In this document: one piece after another, positions 56,401 to 64,000 of the stretch | How the letters are laid out: each line of letters starts with the position of its first letter | How positions within the stretch are numbered: the first letter of the stretch is position 1 | The notes under the pieces: model-generated | Seen by the model: only the letters and a program-made list of their open reading frames with translations | What the model was told of the DNA's origin: nothing | Databases searched by the model: none | Program-made: the position numbers and the translations under genes | NCBI GenBank assembly: GCA_026419785.1 | Contig: JAODTK010005851.1 | Location: 62,001-126,000, forward strand | Reading direction: 5' to 3' | Length of the DNA: 64,000 nucleotides | Source: Sclerodactyla briareus | Taxonomy: Eukaryota > Echinodermata > Holothuroidea > Dendrochirotida > Sclerodactylidae

Positions 56401-59400
56401 CTCATTCGTGTGATCTTTGAGTTGGACCTTACCTTGTGGCATTCTAAGACATGGATGGGGCAACCACAGATTGCAAACTCAGAGGACTTGGTGAATACAA
56501 TCCATCCAAGATTCCAACCAATTTGAAAATTATCTTGCCTAGGCACGAGGCAGTAGGTTGTTGTGTAGTAATGCATATATAGGCCTAAGTTTGGCCTAGC
56601 CAGACCTAGACTGCTATATTGTACCACTCAAGATCAGCAATGTTTTCATGTGGGTGAAGGCTAGTAAGTTGTTACGGCGGTCACTGTTTTGTGCATGATC
56701 TTCATCTGTTTTCCATGTGATGCCATGCTCTCAGATCTGTTCCCCTTGCATTACAATCTGCTGAATCTTGCGTGGGTGCATAACAGTTATTACAGCCAGC
56801 TTGCATCTTCACAAACTTGCAATTTTTCTCAGAGAAAGGTTCATGTGCATGTTGGGAAACATCACATAGTAAGTTCAGTCAAACCTGTGTATTATGAAGG
56901 AAATGTGTCATGTCAGATTTTAGGCGTTTTGTCGAGAAATGTAGTATATTGTTTTAATACTATCTCATTATACCATGCATGCCACCCTGGAAGGGATCAT
57001 GACCCCCAACGCGGCAAGTCAGAGGCAGGGGGTCCCGACCCCCAATTGTCCTCCGTACATATGGGTTTTCTTCACACGAAACGTTCAATTTTTTGGGGAC
57101 AATTTTTTATGGCAATTTTTGGATTCTATGGTGCAATTTGGCAATATCCATTGGTAGACCTCATATGACTTTGTATGTACTGCTACATTTCACTAATTTG
57201 CATAATTTACGCAAAAAAAATAAAAAGTTTGTTCTATGTGAACGAAACTTGCCGGACGGGGACTTCATTTGTCCCTTACAAAGGGGCATTTGAAGTCACT
57301 GGAGGACAAATTTGCATACTTTTTTGTGATTTCCAAAATTTGTCAATGAAAAAAACTTAAGTTGGTTGGAATGGGAAGGTCATTTGTTCTTCCTCCAGGA
57401 AAAAGCAGTAGAAAGGAAGAAGGCCGTGAAGGGAAAGGATAATAATTGAAATTCCAAGTGTGCGACTATATAGAATTTCAATTTAACCGACAATGTCTAA
57501 TAGGGGGTAATACAAGTTTTCTGGTTTGGCCGTAGTAGCCATTAGCCTTCAGCTATGGCAAGGAACCACGACACAGTTTTGTGTCTTGTTCTCATATTGT
57601 GAGGGAGTAGCATGTATGCCATCGTAGGCGGGGTTATACCGAGTCCGGCCGGTCAGATTTTCCAGGGTTCGATGTTCTCCAGGTTCGATGTTCTCGGGGA
57701 GGTCCCCCTCTTCGTATAAGTTTTAAGGACTCCCGAATTCAGGAGGTTCGATGTTCCGGGTCCGATGTTCCCGAGGTTCGAACATCGGGAAAAGGGAACA
57801 TAGAACTCCGGAACATCGAACCTCGGGAACTTCGAACCTCGGGAAACATTGACATAGCCCCTCGCAGGCACAGTGTTATAACACCAGTTGTGGTCAGATT
57901 ATGGAGTTATAATTACCATCGTGATAATCAAGTGGGATATCCCCGAAGGCTCAAGAACTCATGAGCAATTATGTGAAACTTTATCTACTTGTTCGGCAAT
58001 TTCGAAATTTGAAACTATTCAGTTATTTGAACTGTGATTCTCTAAATATCGTGAAAATAGCGAGGAGTCATTAAAAAAATCCATCAATGAAAAGTCCCAC
58101 CCTCAATCCATAATCTTCCAGTGAATTAACCAGAGAACCGCGATGAAAGTTTGTGTTTTGTGACTTTTGCACTGTCACAAAAATGGGAACCAGTTATCAT
58201 TCAATCCCCAAATATCTTTGAAAAAATCTTCGATGAAATAACGTTTCGCTCGCTAAAATCCACAAGTGTAGTTATATCTGAATGCAAGGTAGAAGTCATA
58301 TTTTGTGACTTTATACCTTGTCGAAGGGTTTGAAATCAATTGATTTTTGTACCATGATTAGCTGGGCCAGTTTTCGTCAGGGTCTTCGTCCAAGGGGTTC
58401 AATGGCGTGAGGGAGATTGGGAATAACACTTTTTGGCCAGGGTTACTACTCATGCAAACCCCCAGTTGACAACATTATTTTGTTAATGAGTGACTTAATT
58501 TCAATAAAAATGAAGGAACAAAAAAATCGCCAAAATTTCTCGCACTTCATGCGGGATTCACTTTTTCTCAGTCCCGAGCGTCACACAGTAGTACATACAT
58601 CTCAAAAGCCAAAGGCTCGTGATTCCGATGAAAGCCTGCAATATTTATGTTATGAGGACACGCTGGGTTGATATGTTCACAATGCTTTCTTACCAAACCT
58701 TGACCATGGGTACCCTCCATTCAAAATGCCAAAAGGCTTAATGATCCTTGAAATTCTAATAAGCAGCAACTAATCTAGACCGTTAAATAGGATATTTTAC
58801 TTTGATTCCAAAAACAATGGGGATCATGTACCGTATACTCATCATGAGATCCAACTTCCAAGTGGGGTCAGGTATCATGTTTACAAGCAAAAATTGGCAA
58901 AGGTACCAACTGTTCAAAATATCCTATTTTAACCAACAAGAACCCAGGCCTACATTAAAAATAGGGTTCTTGTACTCCCGATAAGAAGCTACACACCAAA
59001 ATTCATCAGACCAACCATTATGGGCTTATCGTATTCACACGACTTTAGCCTCCGTTGACCTCAGATAACCTTTCTGCTGACCCTAAAGCAATATGGATTA
59101 TGTAGTCATTATGTGGAATACGTTATTGTGCTAACAAGCCACAATCACTTCTACTCACGGGGAATATAAGAGACACCTTTCATAGCATGCAGGTGGGATC
59201 GTGTTATCGTATTTACACAAAAAGTGGCAAAATATACCTTTTTCATGATTTTGTCTCGAAAGTTGCCCTCATTCCACATCTCAGGAACCTGTCCACTCAG
59301 TAGAGAGATTTCAGCTTGATCAGGCGTTTGGGAAAAGCTTCTGGGTTAATCCGACGTTGGCGAGGAAATAAGCTCCCACAATCTTTCTTGTCAAAATGAC

Positions 59401-62400
59401 TCATATTTACGACACACCAAAAGCAATATAGTTCTTGTACCACCTAAGAAAGCTATGAAGACCAAATTCAGCCTTGATCCGGACAAGTTACTGTACTGGT
59501 TTGTGCAAGTGTTAGACCTCTATAGTGACCTCAGATGACCTTCAAATTCATCCAAAACAAGTGTTCATTGTACAGTCAGCGCGGTCAGAGGAGGGGGGGG
59601 GGGCTTTACCTGCTTCAGCCCCCCTTTTTCAGCAGATATGCCATTTTCACGTGTCACCCCCTCTTTTTCGCTCATACCTGTATACTGGTGTGAGCTATTG
59701 TGATCGTGCACGGTCTATCTATCTATCTATCCTACATCTTCTGTCAACAATTGGTTAAGCTTACTCCCCTGTCTACGAATCTGGACTCGATTTTGACCAA
59801 ACTTGGTCACAATGATGACCTAGTAAGTTGGCATCTGTAGTGGTCAAAAAGTTGAGGTCAAGTGTCATATAGGGGTCAGTTTCGGCTATTTTGTGGAAAT
59901 TCGCAGAATGCTTCTCCTCCTACAGATTACCTTGGATTTCCTGGTAATTGGTCAGCAGTAGCATCGACTAGTGGCACCTATAGGGTGTTCAGGGATTTTT
60001 TTTATCAAAGGTCATTTGGGGTCATTTTAGGGTCATTTGTGGGGAAACGATCAAAATGCTCCTCTTGACCAATGGTGCATAGCCTACACTATACGTGTTC
60101 AGGGAGACTGCAACATGAACTCAATGACACTGATTTGCAAATTAGCCTCACTTAAGATTTTTCACTGATGCATCATGAGCAGTAGCGTAATGAAGGGGGG
60201 GGGGGCAGGGCGTCGCTCCCCACTTTTCGTCCCGAGACGGTCTGCCGGTTACATTTGCTGATCTTGTCGTACATCCTGCGGACGTAGGGGGGGGCATGCC
60301 TCTCCTCGGGGAAGCCTCCCCCTTCCCGTCGGGGATTGTTTTCCGAAGGGTATATATACGCTGAAATTTACACACCTCGACGGAGCCTGTTTCCCCGACA
60401 GTATAACTATTTCCAACAATCTTTATGAAAAGACATTTTTCAGTGCGCTTCGCGCGCCTATATCCTTTGTCTTATTTGCCGAGTTCATCGCTCAAGTTTG
60501 AGATCACCGTATCCATCTTCCTATCTTCCTACAGATTATACAATGGTGGCAGTTATAATTAGGCTATACGAGTATATTATAGATATCTGTGGAATGTCCC
60601 CTGAAAGAGATTAATATTAAAAATCTGTTGGGGAGGGTGAACGTTCTGCAGCATATTCTATTCAGAGTGTCTAATTGAGTGGGATGTCACTGATTTCATT
60701 TTTTGAAGTTTTCTTCATTGAGATAACAGTCTAAAAATGAATACATCAAAACTGCAGGTTTTGACTTATGGGTAAGGTGAGGCTCGAAATCTTCGAACGA
60801 TCCTGGACCACCCTGTTTGGGAAACGTATATTGGACCTCCCGATCTGGAATCCTGGCGCCACCACTGCGCAGGATACGGCACTGTTCCTTTATTGTGTTT
60901 GCTCAAATTGAGGATCACCAGGCGCGGATCCGAGGGGTGGGGTGTTCCGGCTTCAGACCCCCTTTTTCAGCAGATATACCATTCTTTACGTTTCAGCCCT
61001 CCTTTTCGTGAATTAGTCCGGTAAATATCGGTCGACTTGATCACACCGTATACTCTTCACCTGTTCAAATTATTAATTTCAGGATTCTTTGCAATACGAC
61101 GGCTAGGTAGACCCGTGCTAATGTCAACTTCATAGACGTCTGTTCTATAAAGCATAGAATTATATGAATCGTCTTGATCATTTTCAAGAATTTTCTTAAC
61201 CAAAATCCCCATAAAATGTTCCCAAATGAGCCTCTCGTTGCATCAGAGAGCATCTAGAATCTTACAGCTTCCAGGGCCTTAATCCTCCCTGGACCCACGC
61301 CGAACGGAATTTGTGCTACGAGGTCTTGCGGTTGTGTGGTATGGCAACACAGAGGTTGCCCGCGCTACAAGGGCGTCATGACTTCACTATAGGCAAAGAA
61401 ATTTTCCCAGACGTCTGTTTTTATGATCTTAGAATTATATTAATCTTCTTGATAGTTTTCTGGAATCGTGTTGATCAAAATCATGATATTTTTTAGCCTC
61501 AGATTGCACTAGAGAGCATCTAGAACTCTACAGCTTGCAGGGCCTGAAGCGAACCCTAGACCCACGCCGAAGAGACTTCGCGCTACGCGTCCATGATGTG
61601 CGCTGCACGCGCATTGGAGTCTCGTTTTGTGGTATGGCAGCAAGTAACTCGCGCTACATCATATGGGCGACATGACTTGACCTAAACCAATTAATTATTG
61701 CAGACGTCCGTTTTGATGAACAGAATTATATGAGTCGCCTCGATAATTTTCTATCTATGTAGATCTCTCCTCGTAAGTGATGTATCTGTAAAAAAGTGTC
61801 CAGGCGCGGCTTTATGGGGAGCTATGGGGTTCCAGCCTCCAGCCTCCAGCCCCCCTCCCAATATTGTCCATGGTATATGTGAACATGATGAATGCGACAA
61901 ACAGGACAATACTTCACTGCCTTTTTGCAGCCGGGAAAGGCCTCTTCTGGTGATTTGAAATGTCTAAATTTTTCTTGTACGATATGCACCAACCGATGGC
62001 GGCGCTCCGCTCAAATAGTCAAAGTGAGTAGCCACCAACATATTGCTTCAAAAACCGCCCCTGACAGTGTCGGTTTATTGACTGAATACTGTCGGTACAT
62101 TTAGCTTATTTTCATCCCCGCCCCCTCACTTTAATCTCCCAGTTTACGCTACTGATCATAAGGCAGCAAATCCTCTGAATGTAGTATGAGCTTCTGAACC
62201 ATTGGTTCTCTAGTTACTAATCTGACACTACATTCCAGGAAATTCGGTTATTACGATAGCTGAACGGTTTCAATTTTTCAAAACAATGTTAAGAGTCACA
62301 AAATATCTTTCCCATGCAATCAGGCAAAAATTACGAAGAAAATGAGAAGTTTTGGGTGGAAAACTCATTTTGAGACTAAATTTGTATATATATTTCAACT

Positions 62401-63298
62401 GAGTGTTTTCAAATTTTACGACAAGGCAAAAAGCAGTAAAACATAGGTGGTCCCCCTCGCAATTATGCTGATTTGATTTCACTAGAAGTATGGAACTATC
62501 GAGTGAAAACCGGGGGTGGAAACTTGAAAATTTGAACTTCATTGGATTTCTTATGAATCTCACAATTTCCAATTTAAAGAGTCAGAAAACACATGTTGTA
62601 TGGGCGAACAAGTAGATGACCAACAGGAATGCTGATGAGATCTAGCAACTCCGGGGATTGCACTCATGTTTCGTAGTTGCGCTGTTTTTGTCTGCATCTA
62701 TTTCCTACGGATTTTACGCCAATGTAGTTTTGTCTTTCGTTGTTTAACCCGGTCTACCCCCCCCCCCCTCTCCTCTTTCCCCTACTTGCAAGCCTGCTAA
62801 AGCAGACGATATGAGGAACCCGTTCCTCAATAGAGCGGGCTATCACGTCATCCTGCACATATGAGTAAATGAGGCTGATATGAGGTGAGCAAAGTCAAAC
62901 GCCTGTTTCAACAGGCTACCTACTTGTCCAACTCGCTGTTTTCTCCCTTGCCATGAGAGGGGAATGGCCCATGCAGGAATAACTGTATTGTTTGGGAGGC
63001 GCAAAGTGACGGCATATAACGCATTCAATCAATATTATTTACGGTACCCCTCCCCCCCCCTCCCCCACGCCCTCTACCCTACGCCCACCCCCTTCGTCCC
63101 TCACTCTACACTTTCTCAATCTATTGATCCAGATCGAAATGAAAAAGACTTACAAAACCCATGATGATCTTCAGACCAGCTTCCCTGAGGTTGGTATGCT
63201 GGTATGAGAGGTATTCGTCCACTTTGGCCCTCTTCTGGGGGTCCGATGGGTACCATGTTCATCACTCTTGTGGGTGTTCAGAATATACCGCACAATAG
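44291..63298 (-). CDS. Theta-class glutathione S-transferase, partial (last three exons)
   Basis: Cytosolic GSTs conjugate glutathione to electrophiles, and theta enzymes favour small halogenated or epoxide substrates. The visible exons, all on the minus strand, are 63154-63298, 45781-45968 and 44291-44422, with stop at 44291. They cover the end of the thioredoxin-like domain (AIVRYIL, with the WYP..P..RAKVDEYLSYQHTNLR linker helix) and the all-helical C-domain (FITGTDVSIADIFAVSE, then HPKVKAWIERTK and ATQPHFDE), as in GSTT1-like proteins. The introns are 17.2 kb and 1.4 kb. Junctions are phase 0 between the last three exons, and the first visible exon starts in phase 1. The catalytic N-terminal exons lie beyond the right edge. 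Two of the three exons each lack one base. An NmrA-like gene lies inside the large intron. Confidence 0.85.
44423..45780 (-). other. GST intron with a SINE
   Basis: A GT-AG intron of 1358 nt. The only recognised content is the SINE at 45108-45480. Overlapping frames on both strands around 44700-45060 have no family features. Confidence 0.6.
45108..45480 (+). mobile_element. tRNA-headed SINE, copy 2 (GST intron)
   Basis: Head GAGTGGTTAGCACAGCTGATAAAG resembles an A-box region and GGATCGATACAC resembles a B box. The body matches the COQ3-intron SINE: GTCGGGTCAT, AGACTTTAAAAA, TTCAGCACGAGGGATTGG, ACGAACGAGGGGTAGGCAATT and GTTGCCGTCTG. It is inserted antisense to the GST gene. Confidence 0.75.
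45781..45968 (-). CDS. GST theta-like penultimate exon
   Basis: Starts after a CAG acceptor with MLFSLNNVRP in phase 0. After one missing base near 45930 it continues LKTGHPTSEEEKEEAMKHF to FITGTDVSIADIFAVSE, ending phase 0 at a GTAGGG donor. TG..VSIADI is the conserved N-capping and hydrophobic staple region of the GST C-terminal domain. Confidence 0.85.
46611..46710. repeat. (CTAT)n microsatellite
   Basis: About 100 bp of CTAT/CTATC repeats with a few interruptions. Confidence 0.95.
46720..47060. repeat. AGGTCA and GGGCCC type repeat mix
   Basis: The left part (CTTGGTCACAATG, GGTCATCGTGACCACCTGAAGGTCGAGGTCAA) matches the repeat at 59760. The right part (CTCCTACAAAT, GGGCCCTACGGCCCATTTTGAAA) matches, in inverted orientation, the GGGCCC array at 29690-31010. 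Confidence 0.7.
49523..50205 (+). repeat. Dispersed repeat family C, copy 2, with terminal hairpin
   Basis: The left end is a strong hairpin: GCTCACCGAGCC pairs imperfectly with GGCTTAGTGAGC, with inner pairing CGAGC/GCTCG, around a TTTTTA-containing loop (about 49528-49562). It is followed by ACAGGTCATAAGTCTCTCCGTCCGTC and a body matching 20165-20745. A run of about 16 G near 49928 interrupts the homology. No coding frame is seen. Confidence 0.75.
52380..52385 (-). terminator. Polyadenylation signal overlapping the NmrA-like stop codon
   Basis: On the minus strand CAATAAAG provides both the likely TAA stop (52381-52383) and an AATAAA hexamer. Confidence 0.5.
52381..53282 (-). CDS. NmrA-like NAD(P)-binding protein, single coding exon, frame interrupted
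   Basis: NmrA-type proteins are atypical short-chain dehydrogenases that bind NAD(P) and often act as redox sensors. The ATG at 53282 opens MAPSKPVVFVLGASGSIGSATV, which has the GxxGxxG Rossmann motif. The following segments are in order but in changing frames: KVEIRAGVRNPERAEKLK, FVVVPGAE, VEAAKKAGVKHVAIVSVAT, FGRQLHRIE, LGVPYTILRLP, VVETNDAGKAAAAVLVDP, KTYNLVSARVT, VDGILELFQ and EEYFNRYSGVFQ with stop TAA. The span of 902 nt equals about 300 codons, the usual NMRAL1-like length, with no intron in the coding part. At least five small indels are needed. A possible 5' untranslated exon ends at a GTAAGT donor (53494-53499) with an acceptor near 53305. It lies in a GST intron on the same strand. 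It may be a functional gene with sequencing errors, or a retrocopy. Confidence 0.8.
53283..53880. other. Upstream flank of the NmrA-like gene with a duplicated ~235-bp segment
   Basis: TCTAGCAGTTTCTGTAG.., ATATTCTC.., ATCATCGT.ATTGTCCGATAGTTTTT (about 53522-53610) recurs at about 53760-53840 as TCTGGCAAGTTCTGTAG.., ATATTCTCG.., ATCATCGTTATGGTCCGATAGTTTTTT. The segment lies immediately 5' of the NmrA-like gene, so it may contain a duplicated promoter or untranslated exon. The word GTCAAACGCCTGTTTTTCAACAGGCT at 53703-53728 (key hairpin GCCTGTT/AACAGGC) recurs at 62893-62916. Confidence 0.55.
53930..54640 (+). repeat. ~146-bp AGGTCA repeat of the CCCTATTGTTTTTGGT type
   Basis: Each unit carries ACGATATCTAA, TCAAATTGGGTATGTGG, GAGGATGACCCCTATTGTTTTTGGTG and TCAAGGTCATTCAAGGTCACCA. 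Copies start near 53930, 54080 and 54515. The middle (54290-54345) is a dense run of TTTGACCT words, that is, AGGTCA half-sites on the other strand. A single copy lies at 43800-44010. Confidence 0.8.
54720..54965 (+). repeat. 87-bp tandem repeat, three copies
   Basis: TGAGTATTGGACTA or TGAGTATCTGGACTAG recurs at about 54773, 54860 and 54946, each preceded by CCTGATTATGTG or CCTGATATGTTT and by TTGTCATTTATGT-like words. Confidence 0.75.
54966..57649 (-). other. GST intron, no gene recognised
   Basis: About 2.7 kb with several C- or G-runs (near 55014, 55052, 55148, 55485 and 55571). A 159-codon open frame at 56689-57168 (+) is the longest here but shows no domain and overlaps repeat-like sequence. 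Confidence 0.4.
57655..57855. repeat. Inverted minisatellite of GAGGTTCGATGTTC units
   Basis: The left half contains GGTTCGATGTTCTCC, GGTTCGATGTTCTCG, GGTTCGATGTTCCGG and CCGATGTTCCCGAGGTTCG in direct orientation. From about 57778 the right half contains the complementary GAACATCGGGAA, GGAACATCGAACCTCGGGAA and CTTCGAACCTCGGGAA. The whole block can fold into a long hairpin. A minus-strand open frame (57653-57871) merely reads through the repeat. Confidence 0.85.
57856..59580 (-). other. GST intron, decayed repeat sequence
   Basis: Words such as CCAAAAACAATGGGGATCATGTACC, AATAGGGTTCTTGTACTCC and AGCAATATAGTTCTTGTACC recur at about 58807, 58963 and 59420. With TTGACCTCAGATAACCTT they suggest an old tandem family related to the AGGTCA repeats on the opposite strand (quoted words are partial matches only). 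No gene is seen. Confidence 0.4.
59585..59690 (+). repeat. CCCCCTTTTTCAGCAGATAT repeat, copy 1
   Basis: GCTTCAGCCCCCC.TTTTTCAGCAGATATGCCATTTTCACGTGTCACCCC..TTTTCG matches 60920-61015 (GCTTCAGACCCCC.TTTTTCAGCAGATATACCATTCTTTACGTTTCAGCCC). The quoted key word is TTTTTCAGCAGATAT. Confidence 0.7.
59760..60075 (+). repeat. AGGTCA-rich repeat units
   Basis: CAAACTTGGTCACAATG, AGTTGAGGTCAAGTGTCATATAGGGGTCAGTTTCGG, GAATGCTTCTCCTCCTACAGATT, GGTGTTCAGGGATT and AAAGGTCATTTGGGGTCATTTTAGGGTCA (named by key words) match the units around 36.7-41.3 kb. Confidence 0.8.
60076..61129 (-). other. GST intron, no gene recognised
   Basis: G-runs near 60196 and 60290 and the second CCCCCTTTTTCAGCAGATAT copy at 60920-61015 are the only recognisable content. 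A GCGCTTCGCGCGC palindrome lies near 60451. Confidence 0.4.
61130..61760 (+). repeat. ~285-bp tandem repeat, just over two copies
   Basis: AGACGTCTGTTCT, AGACGTCTGTTTT and AGACGTCCGTTTT lie near 61134, 61409 and 61704. Between them lie AGAATTATAT.AATC, CAGAGAGCATCTAGAATCTTACAGCTT or CTAGAGAGCATCTAGAACTCTACAGCTT, CCAGGGCC/GCAGGGCC, GACCCACGCCGAA and GTGGTATGGCA. GCGC palindromes follow each CCACGCCGAA word. Confidence 0.8.
61761..63153 (-). other. GST intron, no gene recognised
   Basis: AT-rich intronic sequence. C-runs lie near 62757-62767 and 63053-63062. The hairpin GCCTGTTTCAACAGGC lies at about 62901-62916 and recurs near the NmrA-like gene. Confidence 0.4.
63154..63298 (-). CDS. GST theta-like internal exon (domain linker)
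   Basis: After a CAG acceptor the exon begins in phase 1 with (A)IVRYILNTHKSDEH and, one missing base later (near 63250, in GAACATGGTACC), WYPSDPQKRAKVDEYLSYQH and LREAGLKIIMGF, ending phase 0 at a GTAAGT donor. W.P.D...RA.VDEYL..QH is the start of the C-terminal helical domain in theta-class enzymes. Confidence 0.85.
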
Positions 63299-64000
63299 CT
63301 GGGCTAAACGAGGATCCAAAAAAGACGAAATTTGTTTCAGAACCGTAAAATATATTCACTAAAAACATGCCGTAAAGTAATGTGTGTTTTATACAGCACG
63401 TCCAACACAACAAATTTCGTGTGCAATCGAATTTTAATTGTGCGCACAAGTGTTCCCAAATTCCAACATGTCCGCTCTAAAATATTTACTGACCTCTCTG
63501 ATTTTACCTATGGTGCTCTATCGATCGATGTTTACCTTAACAGCATAGGAATGGCTACAAGAACGCCGGCACCTATGACTCTATGCATTTACACACCTAG
63601 TATTGTGTTAAGACGTTGATATATTCCTGATTTCCCGCTGGCTTCTATCCCGGCACGCACAGTCATCATTACATTTCTGCAGTACGCCACCGTTTCTGTA
63701 GTCCGTCTACTCGGTATCAACGTCCTTGTCCAAATTGTAATTTCGCTTCCAATATTGGAAGCGGCCAACTACACCACTGATAGAGAACCCCGCTTGAATA
63801 TTGACAATTTTCGATGAATGGTTAGACCATAAACAGGTGTTACAATGAGCGACATCGAGAATCTACCGTTAAGCAGTTTGACAATTTAACCATGGTTGAA
63901 AATAATATCTTTTTTTTTTTTTTACATTTTGAACAAGACGTTGATACAGAAGAATAATAATGGCGCAGTGCAGAGATGTAATAACGGATACTGCTGATAT
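63299..64000. other. GST intron continuing to the window edge
   Basis: No exon is recognised. The glutathione-binding N-terminal exons of the GST gene must lie beyond 64000. A T-run lies at about 63912-63924. Confidence 0.45.

Noticed and set aside
56689-57168. 159-codon plus-strand open frame
   Set aside because: It shows no recognisable domain, no supporting splice or start context, and lies in intronic sequence with low-complexity runs.

Overview
This window looks like a stretch of an animal nuclear genome. Three conserved metabolic genes are recognisable: COQ3, a theta-type glutathione S-transferase and an NmrA-like protein. Two of them are split by GT-AG introns. Everything else is repeat-dense: satellite, minisatellites, tRNA-headed SINEs, CR1/L2-like non-LTR retrotransposon remnants, foldback MITEs and AGGTCA-rich arrays. 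The mix resembles marine invertebrates such as echinoderms or lancelets, but that placement is an inference from general character and not from a diagnostic gene.

Layout. 1-3.6 kb is a ~192-bp satellite of about 19 copies that continues off the left edge. 4.9-5.4 kb is a foldback MITE with a sister copy at 35.2-35.7 kb. 7.7-10.4 kb (+) holds three exons of COQ3 with a SINE and another repeat in the introns; its first and last exons were not found. 12.7-26.5 kb holds two retrotransposon remnants, two inverted copies of an element with GAGTC-rich ends, other dispersed repeats and a dimeric ~190-bp tandem array. 26.5-36.7 kb holds a degenerate GGGCCC array, hairpins, an 88-bp minisatellite, three tentative exons of unknown genes, a retrotransposon tail and the second MITE. 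36.7-42 kb is AGGTCA-rich repeat split by a 3.2-kb CR1/L2-like retrotransposon, followed by a 182-bp tandem repeat. 44.3-63.3 kb (-) holds the last three exons of a GST theta gene spread over 19 kb; its N-terminal exons lie beyond the right edge. An apparently single-coding-exon NmrA-like gene (52.4-53.3 kb, same strand) sits in its 17-kb intron.

The genes do not form a pathway. COQ3 acts in mitochondrial ubiquinone synthesis, GST theta in glutathione conjugation, and NmrA-like proteins are NAD(P)-binding proteins without a settled role in invertebrates.

Quality warning. Most conserved exons need one or two single bases added to keep their frame, the NmrA-like gene needs several, and the satellite copies differ mainly by small indels. 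This pattern fits an under-polished long-read assembly with homopolymer errors, so a broken frame here is weak evidence for a pseudogene.
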